This document shows, piece after piece, positions 49,101-60,056 of a stretch of 64,000 nt of DNA. Origin of the DNA: Papaver somniferum (Eukaryota; Streptophyta; Magnoliopsida; Ranunculales; Papaveraceae); assembly GCF_003573695.1 (NCBI RefSeq), contig NC_039363.1, forward strand, positions 155,522,406-155,586,405, in the 5' to 3' direction. How positions within the stretch are numbered: position 1 is the first letter of the stretch; each line of letters opens with the position of its first letter. Made by a program: the position numbers and the translations under genes. Below the pieces are notes generated by a model, which did no database searches, was not told the origin of the DNA, and saw nothing but the letters and a program-made list of their open reading frames with translations.

Positions 49101-51024
49101 ACGATGATAAATTCGACGAAGAGATACACTGGTTTATGCTCAGATCATTAGACCCACCACCGCACAGCTTTGGGTTACCCACGAAGGCAGTTGAGTTCAA
49201 GTATGCGAATTGACCAGTTTCGGGAATCAATCCAGACAAGTCATTATGAGAAAAATCAGCTGACGTTAAACTTTTGATAGAACCAATTTCCTTGGGAAGA
49301 CTTTGGTTCAATTGGTTCCAAGATATGTTGAGATAATTCAGCACTTGAATTTGAGCAATTTGAACTGGGATTGGACCAGAAAGTTGGTTTTGGCTCAAGT
49401 CGATGTAAGACAGCAACAGACAGTAACCTACCTCAGGTGGAAGCTCACCAGACAATTTGTTCTTACTCATATCTAACTTTAACAGATGTTTCAAATTACC
49501 CAGCTCAGACGGTATCTTACCACTGAAGCCGTTGCCGTTGAGTTGAAGTATCTTCAGTCCCGTGAAGTTCCCAATCGAACGAGGAAGTGATCCCGATAGG
49601 CGATTGTTTGATAAGTTGAGTTGGTCTAGCTCTGTAGGTGAAGACACCTTGTTGTGCTCTTCTGAAATACTTCCAGTCAGGTAATTACTTTGAAGTTCCA
49701 TTAGTGTCAACATTGGCAAGTAAAGAAAGCCATCTGGTATCGACCCGGTTAAGTAATTCTGTCCTAGTCGTACTCTCTTGAGTGTCAGACACTCGCCGAG
49801 ATCCTTGGGCAACGGACCAAACAGAAAATTCCGCAACAAAATCAAAGTCTCTAGTGTCCTAGCAAAACAAAGTGATTTAGGAACCAAACCAGTGAGTTTA
49901 TTTGTTGAGACATCAAGAAACTTTAACCTCCCACTCGTTCCCAGCTTTGGCGGTATAATTCCAGTAAAGTTATTCTGCCATAACTGCAACACTTGTAAAC
50001 TTGGCAACTCCGCAATGAAATCTGGGATCTCGCCATGAAACCTATTCATGAACAAATTGAGTAAAGTAAGCTCCTTGAGTTGAGACAACTCAGCTGGTAC
50101 CTCTCCTGTGAAGTCGTTATTCGAAAGATCCAGTGATCTCAAGTTACTTAATTTTCCCAACTCTGGTGGAATTAAACCAGTCAGTTGATTTGTCTGCAGG
50201 AAAAGAGTATCCAACTGCTTCAAGAAACCCAGCTCTGATGGAATTGAACCTTGTAATTCACAACTTGACATGTCAAGACAAACAAGGTTCACAAGCTTTC
50301 CAAAATCCGATGGAATACCGCCTTTGAAGACGTTGTAATATCCCAAGTAAAGATATTCAAGCTGAGTAAGATTACTAAGCTCACTTGGTATCACCCCATT
50401 CAAATCATTTCCTTTTACCGACAGAAATTTCAGCTGTTTCATAACTCCGTAACTAGGTGGAATGTTTCCAGTGAAGAAATTCCCACCAAAATCCAAGTGT
50501 ATCAGTTTAGGAAGTTGGGTTACACCTAAAGGAAGAAACCCGTTGAAGTTATTATCGTAACAATCCAATACTTCTAATTCTTTCAACTCAATGAAACCCC
50601 ATTTCAAGGTTCCATTAAAATGATTTGTTGACACATTCAAATACTTCAAACTTTTTATTCGATGAATTTGTGATGGAAATGAACCGGAGAAATTATTATT
50701 AGAAATGGAAAGATTAACTAAACTTGTAAGGTGAGTGATGACAGGAGATAAAACACCAGAAATTTGTGAATTTGATATATCCAGAGAGACTATTGTTTGA
50801 TAATTATTACATTTGATTCCAACCCATGATGAGCAGAGTGATGAGTAGTTTGGTTCATTCCAAGTGTTTAAAGAAGAAGGAAAAGTCTGAAAAGATTGTT
50901 TCAATGATATCAGGATCTTAGCTTGTTTTATGAGCACTACCGATGAACTATGTGAAGTTGACAAGAAGAAGAGACATAGAAGAAAATATAACAAGATAAT
51001 CTGCTTAATAGAATTATCTGCCAT
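46121..51024 (-). CDS. BAM3: LRR receptor-like kinase, BAM3-like (CLAVATA1 family)
   Basis: Two exons, 51024-48375 and 46542-46121, give 1023 residues (Arabidopsis BAM3 has 992). The start is ATG 51024 (MADNSIKQ, context GCAATGG); the open frame extends four codons further but only from a TTG. Order: signal peptide 1-27; LRR N-cap with [16 protein letters not shown] near 53-67; about 20 LRRs to about 616 ([12 protein letters not shown] is a BAM-family signature); membrane span 657-680; kinase from about 712. G-loop [11 protein letters not shown] 717-727, Lys738, Glu757, HRD 835-837 and DFG 855-857 are all intact, so it should be an active, RD-type Ser/Thr kinase. The intron splits the Glu codon of APE (E884), phase 1. 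Known role of BAM3: plasma-membrane receptor for CLE peptides, notably CLE45 in root phloem. No stops or frameshifts. Confidence 0.95.
46543..48374 (-). other. Intron of the BAM3-like gene
   Basis: A 1832-base intron with GT at the donor (exon ...GCTCCAG, then GTACATAG) and CAG at the acceptor after TATATATATA. Splicing restores IAPE-YAYTL, which is conserved in the family. It is AT-rich with short frames (47615-47839 and others) that show no domain. No transposon ends were recognised inside it. Confidence 0.9.
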
Positions 51025-51126
51025 TGCTGAGTTCAATTCTTTGTATTATAATGATGATGCTAAAGAGATGCACAGGGTTGTAGAGAGACAGAGCACAGAG
51101 TAGAGAGTGATACTGTCATAGTGGTT

Positions 51127-51134
51127 TTTATATA
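51127..51134 (-). promoter_or_regulatory. TATA box of the BAM3-like gene
   Basis: Minus-strand TATATAAA lies about 105 bases before the ATG, followed by the pyrimidine-rich ATCACTCTCTACTCTGTG and CTCTGTCTCTCTAC typical of a plant 5' untranslated region. A start site near 51100 is expected. The hAT-like element begins about 240 bases further upstream. Confidence 0.6.
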
Positions 51135-51375
51135 TTGAACTGTCATTCAATTTTCGTTGATCTTGTTTTGATAACCTTTTTTTCTTTTTTTTTTTTTTAA
51201 ATATTTTAGATTAGATTTGGTTTTGATGTTTTCTTTCTCTTTTAAAAGAGAAAAAAGCAAAAGCATTTGGTTTGTGTGTATAAAGTTAACTCCACCATAC
51301 ATAGGCACAGACCGTTTTTCTTTCTTTTAAATCAAACAGAGACATGGAGGAGACTAGAGAGTGAAGACCTTTGAT

Positions 51376-52129
51376 CAGGGCCGGCCCTGACATTTTGCTG
51401 CCCAAAAGCAAACCAAAAAATGTTGCCCCCTTCCATACAAAGAAACGTGTAATTAGGAGCATAAGATGGTCCATAAGTTGTACTATCATGAAAATCAATT
51501 TTCGCAAATTTTATTGAATCTTGTTCTTGTGCTGTGTTTTTACTCAGTGTTACGGTGGTTTGCATGAAAATTAGGGTACTACTGGTACAAAGGAAATGGA
51601 ATTTACTGGAATGACGGCTGGACAAAGATCATGGGTGGATCCACTGACCAGAAATGGAGGTAGAGGAGGTAGAGATTTCGGGTTACTACCAACGGATAAA
51701 TTTCAAAGTGAGCATTTGCCATCTGGAGTATTTCGGTTACCACGTGCTGTAGATGCGGATGATAGTTCAGATATGGATGAATCATCAGATGAAGAAAGTG
51801 CTAGATATTCAATTAATTCGCCTCCACGGAGATATACAAAGCCACATAGAGAAAAAAAATTGTTTCTAAAGTGAAACACGTTTGTACTTGTTAGAAATTT
51901 AGTATTCACCCCTCTGATATTTAGTATTAACCCCTCTTATAACTCCTTCTCTATTATGCCCCTTATATTCTTTAATAAATGCGTCCTATTTCGTATCTCT
52001 AATTATCGTTTAGACCTTTTGTTTTCTGCTGTAACATAAAACCACCCACATAAAAAAAGAAAAATTGTTGCCCCTGGACGTGCTGCCCCAAAGGAAGGCT
52101 TTGACTCCCTTGCCTCAGGGCCGGCCCTG
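51376..52129. mobile_element. Non-autonomous hAT-like DNA transposon
   Basis: Both ends carry the inverted repeat CAGGGCCGGCCCTGA (15 bases, itself largely palindromic). The 754-bp element is flanked by the exact 8-bp duplication CCTTTGAT (51368-51375 and 52130-52137), the size made by hAT transposases. No transposase is encoded. Inside the ends the words TGCTGCCC and GTTGCCCC recur near both termini in inverse orientation. It sits just upstream of the BAM3-like promoter. Confidence 0.88.
51596..51874 (+). CDS. Coding-like segment inside the hAT element, possibly captured
   Basis: A 92-residue frame from ATG 51596. The segment GGRGGRDFGLLPTDKFQSEH followed by LPSGVFRLPRAVDADDSSDM and an acidic Asp/Glu/Ser run looks like real protein sequence rather than a chance frame. 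I do not recognise the family. Non-autonomous plant DNA transposons sometimes carry host gene fragments, and that is the likeliest explanation. There is no sign that it is expressed, and the end (HREKKLFLK) may be read-through past an exon edge. Confidence 0.35.
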   Translation: MEFTGMTAGQRSWVDPLTRNGGRGGRDFGLLPTDKFQSEHLPSGVFRLPRAVDADDSSDMDESSDEESARYSINSPPRRYTKPHREKKLFLK

Positions 52130-52137
52130 CCTTTGAT

Positions 52138-54615
52138 TATCTTTCTATCAGAAGAATATCCATATGCTTACACTTCATTTACGCCAGATAATAGTGTGAA
52201 TTTACCTTAGTCCAATTTTGTGCACATTTCTTCAAGTTAAATGAGTCTGTCAGCCTTGCATAAATCAATCTCATTGAATTAAAATAAAATAAACAATTAT
52301 CTTTCAATTAAATTCGATTGTTCTAAGATTTTTCTTCTTTTTATTGTTTATTTTGTATGTACGATTTTGAAGTTAATTGTTCAAATCTAACTACTTAGAT
52401 GTATTGATATATTATTAATGGAAAAAGAAACGAAAATGATTACATACTGCTAACTCTTCGATCTTAAACTGATTTGATGTCCTTATCCATTCACTCAAAA
52501 TGGATTCATGAAGACATATACAACATAACCCTCGTCTACTATCTCCGAAAGTACTAACGTTCACAACATTTTATTATAAAGCTCTATAATGGAAGGTGTG
52601 CAACAATGTCATTCGCTTCTTCCAAATTGTAATTGCTTTACATATGATAGATGAACATATCAGAGAAATCTCATAACTCGCTAATCTAGATTATCCTTTT
52701 TCTTTTGTTTTTGAAAATACAATATTTGAAGTTATTACTGGATATTGATACATCTATCTTTACCTTTTATGCGGATAAAAATATAATTTAAATAAAAAAA
52801 TTAAATTAATTAAAAGATAATTGTTAGTTAGTCTAATCTAATCTAATCAGATTAGTTTGTTTTGTGCACACTCTTTAAAGGAGTCTGCACAAAGTTAGAC
52901 ACCATATGCCATACTTTTAGTCTAAAATATTGAATTTCAAGATCGAGATTTATGTGAGAGATACCAACCCATGAAACTAAGAATCGTTTGTTAATTCTCT
53001 ACTCCATGGCGTATAATGCTTATAATTTGAGGTACTTTTTTTTAATAAAAAAAAGAAATGTATATCATGAAAGCAACTTCAAATTGTTCATATCATGCTG
53101 GATTAAAATATTTACCTAACTTGGACCACTAACAGACCAACCAAAACTATAATCTGAGACCTTACAAATTGTGAAACAGAGTCTGCAATTGTTGATGATG
53201 GTTTTTAATTTAGGGAGAAAACTGTAAAAGTCTGTCTACCTGACCCAACATTAGGAATACTGGACCTTGACATGTCTACATTACGCAAGGAATTTAAATA
53301 ATATATAAAATTATGTGGAGTGTTTGTGTTGTTTGTACCCAAAAATAATTCTAGGTACTAAACACGATGATTTGATGGTTAGTATATGAATTAGGGTTAA
53401 AAGATGATAGAAAATAAATAAGAGACACGAATTTAACGTGGTTCGGCAAGTTGTGCCTACATCCACGGAGGAATCCCATAAGGAGTAATTAAATTGATAT
53501 GAGGTTTACAATAATTGTGGTTAGATAACCTAGGATTCCATGTCTTATTTGGGTTTAGGATACATGTATTTATAGTGTTTATGTAACCCTAATTCTGATA
53601 AAAACTTGATATGCAAACAACTTGGGCAACAAGACTTCTGGAAACTTCTGTCACGGGCCGGCTAGACGGGATCGATTACGGGCACTTAGTGTATAAAATA
53701 CACGGTACAAACATGTGCCTCTCTTCTTGCATGTATGTAGCTATATTTAAGAGCTTCACCCGGTTGAATTCAGAAAATATACATGTATATATATACTCAC
53801 TGAGTAATTCAGTATCACATATTTTTGATGGGGATTTTTGACGAAGGTCATATTTGTAAAATCACATCTAAAATTATGTATTTCTGGTCGGTATCAGAAT
53901 CATAAGAAATTTGTATCTTCACAAAGGGTGAGTCGCAGTTCTGTAATATCATGACAATAATAATATATGACAGTGATATTAGGGTTTCTGAGGCAAAACT
54001 TTTAATATTCCATATATTTCATGATTAAAGCTGAAAGACTCAGCACATTTTATTGAATTCGGAATTCATCTCTGGTGTTTGAGTTAACCCAGAATTGCAT
54101 ATGATGCTGATCACATCATATTTAAAGGTCCCTAGACATGCTACATGCTAGTGCAGAGCAACCTGTTAATTATATCTAGTTTTGTATTAATCAGTTGAAT
54201 TCCTAGAGAAAATATGCTAATCAAACCCTAATATCCAACTACTCAGATCCTTGGCTTTTGTCAGCTGAATTACACGGAATGGTAATGAATATTCATCTTT
54301 TGGGCATTTGGGGCACCCCCGAGTAAGCCCCGAGCAAGAGGCACGAATGTATTTAGTAATAATGCTCAAAGGAGTATCCAAAAGCATGTAAGAACTAGGA
54401 TTGAAAGTCTGATCAAAGAAGGAAATGGAAGAGAGAGAAAATAACATATATCTTACAGAAACAAATGTGTTTTTGTTAATCCGACGGATATAGATGGGCG
54501 TTTTAAGGCGATCGACGACTCATATTCCTCTGAAAGTTTGCAAAAGATAAATCGTGGCTAAGAATGTATCCACCTTTTACACATTAATCCAACGTTTGTG
54601 AGTAACTCGAGCATA
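52138..54615. other. Intergenic DNA with one LTR-like remnant
   Basis: AT-rich, with no credible gene; the open frames at 53611-53841 and 54217-54447 lack domains. A TCTAATCTAATCTAATCAG run lies near 52835. The region 53395-53600 is treated separately as an LTR-like remnant. The unusual GGGGCACCCCCGAGTAAGCC stretch near 54310 was not identified. Confidence 0.4.
53395..53600 (+). repeat. LTR-like remnant with ACGTGGTTCGGC signature
   Basis: AACGTGGTTCGGCAAGTTGT followed by GCCTACATCCACGG is a phrase common in LTRs of plant Copia elements. A stretch giving a short leader (ATTTATAGTGTTTATG) follows about 110 bases later. No LTR ends, PBS or partner copy could be defined. A similar phrase is at the right edge of the window (63936-63978). 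Confidence 0.45.
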
Positions 54616-54620
54616 ATTTT

Positions 54621-57600
54621 TGTAGCACCCCCAAATCTAGCAGCTGACTAATCCAAGAGATTAACTAAATAGAGAGGCACTACGAATCTAAATCATTTAC
54701 TTAAACAATCAATTAAGAAATCTGCTATAAAACTTAACCCAAAAGTAACTCGCTCTGAAACATATATATACAAGAAGTCCTCTCAAATGATACATATACA
54801 ATAGTCATTTAGTTTACAGATACAATATGTAATATAATAAACATAATAGAAGTTAACCAACTAACGAAAACAACCCTAGAAGCTTTCGCTATGCAACTCT
54901 GATCTGTCTCTGAAACTGAAAGTGGGAATGGATGAGCACATCATCCCTAAAAGGGGTTCCCATTAGGAATAACATTTAACTTTCAAGTAATCATGGAAAG
55001 ATTTGGAAAACAATAATGTTTTCCCAAACATTAAAAAGTGACCAAGTCACTGAAATAAACAAACATGTATATCGACAAACTCCTTCTTCAAACAATGTAT
55101 AATATTCGTGCTAACCACACTCATTAGCTATTGATATCACCAATACCATGATGACCCACTCTAAGCAATAAAAGCTAAATTCATGTAGGTATAAATGTGA
55201 AGGAGCGTATCCTATATACCACAAGTGGAAATTCGTATTTCCCATAACAATTGATATGACAAACAAACATTACAAGTCCTTTCCAAATCATGAAAAGATT
55301 AACAAAATCAACAGGAGTATAGTAAAGCAGTTTAAACAAAGCATGGAATGCACTCTAGACAATGCATGAGTTTGTTAAGCATAAAATTTTGTAAAAGAAA
55401 CAACAATGGTTACAAAAGAGTCAAACGTATTCCCACCTCTTTTGATGACAAGCCACGCCTACCTCAAGATCCACGATCCACTTGTTCATCTTTTGAATCG
55501 ATCGTCGTTAATATAGACCAACTGTTAATCACACAAGAAGTCTAAGAATCTAGCCAAAAGGCTTACACAAGGCTCATTACATAATCTCATACAATTTTCC
55601 AGTTATAGGCTAAGTGAACTAATTTAATTGTTCTAAGCCCATTTAAGGTTCTACACATCTTCATTACCCATCTCTTGCATATCTAATGGCTTACTGATTC
55701 TAGTAGATTAGGTCTATAGTCTATTAGATAAGACTTAAGAATATCTACAACCTGTAGAAGGCATCAAAGGCTAATTTAGACTATAAGAGTCCATAACATA
55801 AAACTAAGAATACATAACACTAAGCCCAAGTCCATTAGACTCGGCCCATTACACAAGTGCTGACCCAACTGGGTCAACTAACAGTGAACGATGGTCAAAT
55901 GTTTCAACAAACAGTCAACGTCCATAGTCAAGTCAAGTCCAGGGTCAATGGTCAACGAGTCAAAATCCACCGAGTCAAGTTGGGTCAACTGAGTTAAACT
56001 GATTCAACTCAGTCAGAAAACCGAGTAAGCTAAACTAAATCAAGGCCAAAGCCTTTGCAAGGGCCAAAATCTGAACTGCACCATCACCAGACTCAACACA
56101 CTAACTAAGCTCAAACTGAGCAACATTCCTCCCTGCCCTAGCCTCATTTCTAACTCTACTTCATTAACACTTCAAATCTACTAAACTAAAATTATACATT
56201 TATTTTAAACAAACTTTGAATATTAATTACAAATACAAACTAAGCTCACCTGCAATCGCAGCTTTAAGACAACTCAGATCATCTCAACATAGTCACTTAA
56301 CTTTCTTTCCAAAACTTCAGTCACATAACATCTCATTCAACTTGAATCCTTTCATCCTACACTAGCACATACAACCCTCACCAGACAACACCATGACCTT
56401 CATCTCTACCTAAACTTTTAACTGCAGGATAACTCTTCTTACGGAAATTGCTCTTCGCGCATGCAAACTTCAGCTGAGATTAAGTATAATCCTAATATAT
56501 CACTTCCACCATTTCAACATCATCAACACCAACACCTGCAGAACAAGCTTATGTCTCAATATCCTCTAACTTACATCTTCATTAGAGTCTCTGCGAAGTC
56601 CTAACATTTATCTAAAAGAACTTCAAACCATTCTAGACAATGCCAACCCCTGTTATCAACATCGACCACACTACAACTGACATTTTAGTTCACTTATTAT
56701 ATAAACACAACATTCATGATATTACAGTTCTACCTGCAGCCACTCAGTTCACCGCAAACTATATTCACAACACCTGCAATCTCAACACACAAATAACTAT
56801 CATCTCATGCCAACACAGCTAACTGCCACTGCAACTCTGGAACTCCCAATTCAACCTTTAAACACTTCTTAATTCAGTTTAATCAACTCAACACCCTTCT
56901 TCAAATCACAGATCAAAATACAAATCTCACAGACATCAAATACATCCATACTTCAATAAATATAACAACCTTACTTCAATATCATTTCCATTCTTTTTCA
57001 GATTCACCTCAAATCTTAACTTCAATAACCAATCACAAATACTCAATTACACAACAAGATCAATCTTAAATCACACACAATATTTCCTACTTCAATTATA
57101 ACAAATCCAAGACCGACGGTTCATAATCAAATTATCATAATTTAATCTTCAATTCAAAAGAACCTTAGTTATTACCTTTTTGATTCTTCCTGATTTTGAA
57201 TCAACACTTGGATTAACACCACCATCATCACCAGATCAACCAACCCATCTCTAATCAAACCCTTTTAACCCTCAATTTCATCTTCTAGTTCTTCATCTGA
57301 ATTTCTAACTCAAACCCTAATTCACTGAGACATAAATCATCACCTGAAATCTTGATACAATCTGTAATTTCAACATAACCCTTCGATTAACTCAACACCC
57401 AACTCGAATAACAATCAGAATCATCTGAATCGAACCCATCTTCTAAATATTCTCTGAGTCTCTTCTTATAAAACCCTAACTACTGATTCAATCCTCAAAC
57501 AACGATCTACAGGTTCAATCAACCTCAACCCTTCCAATCTTCATCCATCAGGAACTCAATACACTAATGAATTCCACGAAACCTCAATCAAAGTTCATCT

Positions 57601-58142
57601 TCAATTCGGAGAACCTTAACTTCTAATTCTCTTCAATTCATCACTCCTTCTTCAAGATTCAAGACAACAACACCTCTTTCATCATCTACACCTTAACATT
57701 AATCGACTCTCTCAACTCAGAGCGTATGAATCGGCCGGAGCAGAAAAACAGAGAAAGAAAGCGGAAGAAGAAGAATGAAAAAGAAATAGAAAGAAGAGTA
57801 AACGTGTTTATCTTCTCGGTACGGTGCAGATAAGGCCGACAGAAAATGCTAAAGGCACCCGTCCAAACGATAAAGTTATCCCGACGGTTTAAGGTAAAGT
57901 GACTAATTTTCCCTTCACACAACATTGATAATATCTTCTTCATCAGATGTCTGATTGACACGTTCGAGTACTCCATTCCGCATAAATTTTTCAAGATCTA
58001 TCTAACGCTACTAGTTTCCTGTCTAAATCGTTATTAAATTAATTTCTATTAATTATCGCTCGTGTTAAACTAATCGAGTCCTTAGCGGCTAAATCGTCTC
58101 TTGACTAGTCTAATAGCGTTGACGAGCTTGAGGGTCTTTACA
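54621..58142 (-). repeat. LARD 3' LTR (left copy)
   Basis: A 3522-bp LTR whose plus-strand ends are TGTAGCACCC and GGGTCTTTACA. It matches the right copy along its whole length with scattered substitutions and short indels; for example it has about 18 extra bases near 55410 (ACAAAAGAGTCAAACGTA). The CA-rich portion around 56030-57470 resembles repeats I and II. Short frames (56640-56822, 57686-57994) recur in the other LTR and are not genes. Confidence 0.88.
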
Positions 58143-58153
58143 TTCTCCCTACC
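58143..58153 (-). promoter_or_regulatory. Polypurine tract of the LARD element
   Basis: Minus-strand GGTAGGGAGAA directly abuts the LTR start TGTAAAGACC. Expected site of plus-strand priming. Confidence 0.7.
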
Positions 58154-60040
58154 TTATATATTTTCGTCCTCGAAAAACAAACCATGCTCCTGGTTTTCAA
58201 AACTCCCCACCTTATAGAATAATTCTATCTCTTGTCTAAGCGGAAACAACATAAAACAAAGCACAAACTTATGTGGCTTTCTACAACTAAAATTTGTGGC
58301 TCTAGGTTCAGCAGAATAATTTCTATTTCAATAAGTTACTGGTTCTAATTACGAGAGAAAATATTCTATAAGCTTCTAAATATAATTTCGGATCTATAAG
58401 TTCACTATCAGAAGAAAGTTTTCCTTCTATGCCTAGTGATACAAGAATGCAGTTGCCCTGTCTAGGTTCTGCGACGCCTGACAATGCCTACCTACGTAAC
58501 AAGTATCACCCGAACACATCATAATTACCAACCTCACTAATCCCCAGTGCTGGATTAACTAAGTGCAAACTTATTACGATTTAATCAATTTATTAAGGTC
58601 AATTAGTCTTTAACTTCTATCTTAACTGGTGTAAGTATGATAAATTTACTTCGTAAAATATATAAATAGTTCACATCATTTTAAATAATTTAATCATCAA
58701 AATTTATTTACCGTTATTATTACTTATTTAATCATTATAAGTAATCCAAATTCGATTCACGTCAATTTATAATATCTGATATTTTAACTTTAGTGTGATA
58801 CTACATGTATAAATTTTCCAAATATTATCTATTATAATTTTTTTACTAAGTTAATTACCCAAATAATTTTATCAACTCTATTATTATTATCATTATTTTT
58901 AAGTTGATACTCCGGTTGGTACACTAAGCCTCAATCTTTTAAATATAATTCTACATTCACGTAAGGATTGATATAACTTATTTATTCATCTCGAATCCGT
59001 ATGCTATATCTTGTTAAGATTGGCGTTGGTAATTTAATATGGTTTAAATTTGAATTTACATAAAATTATAATATATCTTAATAGTCTTTAGATTTTTCTA
59101 TCAAGGTAAAGTATCCTATTAATATACAAATTTATTTTCTTTTAGTTATAATATTACACTAAGTATCTGAATGTTGTAATTACTACCTCATGTATATTTG
59201 TTTCATTTTAAAGATATACTGGATCATTTGTCAGACTAAAGATAATTTCGGTATAAGATTACTAACAAATTGAGTATTTTTATTTTATGTATTATTTCCT
59301 CGCTTCCTTAAGTCTAAGGCCTACTAAGCATTATATTAACGATCTAGTTTAGATGCAAAACATATATTTCTAATTTGTCATTAGTTTAATTTACAAAATT
59401 TTAACTGTAGATAAGCGTTATTAATTTTCTATAACTATTTAATCATAATTTATTATTTTTATCGTTATATATCCTTATTGAAATTTTAGTTAAGTTAAGT
59501 ACAATATGATACTTACTGAGAAATGCTAGCACTACTTTATTAAAATTATTATCACTATTATTAACATATATAATTACTATTATAATATTTATTATTAATG
59601 TTGATGATCGAACTATTAGTCTAACTACTCTTACAAATATTATTGAATCCCAACAATATTATTAACATTTATGTGATTACAAATTGCTGACTCTACATAT
59701 AAGTCAAGGTGTTCAATAAATTTCTATGTGACTTTCAAGATTTATCAATAATACTAATCTTATTATGTTTAGTATTGAATTATTTACGTGTTCACACTTT
59801 TTAGACTAATTGTTCCCAAACCTTTATTAGCCAAAGTTACCGGTGCACCATAAAATTTTTACTTCATTACATACACTAACAACCAAACAAACAAATCAAT
59901 CAATCAAATAATTCTTTTAATTATTGATAGCTTTTAGTGATTAAGATTTATCTCACAAACCCAACCCAGTTCTAAACTAGTCTATTTCACTAACTAGCCC
60001 TGGTTATTCCAATATTTTCCCATTTAAGATCTAATAATAA
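58154..60040 (-). other. AT-rich non-coding interior of the LARD element
   Basis: Nearly 1.9 kb, strongly AT-rich with many ATTATTATTA words, and no open frame longer than a few dozen residues. No gag, protease or pol motif was found in any frame. Confidence 0.75.
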
Positions 60041-60052
60041 GCTCTGATACCA
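60041..60052 (-). promoter_or_regulatory. Primer-binding site for initiator tRNA-Met (LARD)
   Basis: Minus-strand TGGTATCAGAGC lies four bases inside the LTR end (minus-strand ...GGCGCTACA, GTGT, then the site). It defines the right LTR as the 5' LTR. Confidence 0.85.
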
Positions 60053-60056
60053 ACAC

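Noticed and set aside
49778..50327. Plus-strand frames opposite the kinase gene
   Set aside because: Shadows of the LRR-coding exon in antisense; no independent domain.
51025..51036. Four extra codons at the start of the receptor kinase frame
   Set aside because: That extension begins with TTG, not ATG. The first ATG in frame is 51024, in a good context and matching the BAM3-type N-terminus.
57686..57994. 102-residue frame, with a partner at 63125-63400
   Set aside because: Part of the LARD LTR; the two copies differ by frame-changing indels, so there is no coding constraint.
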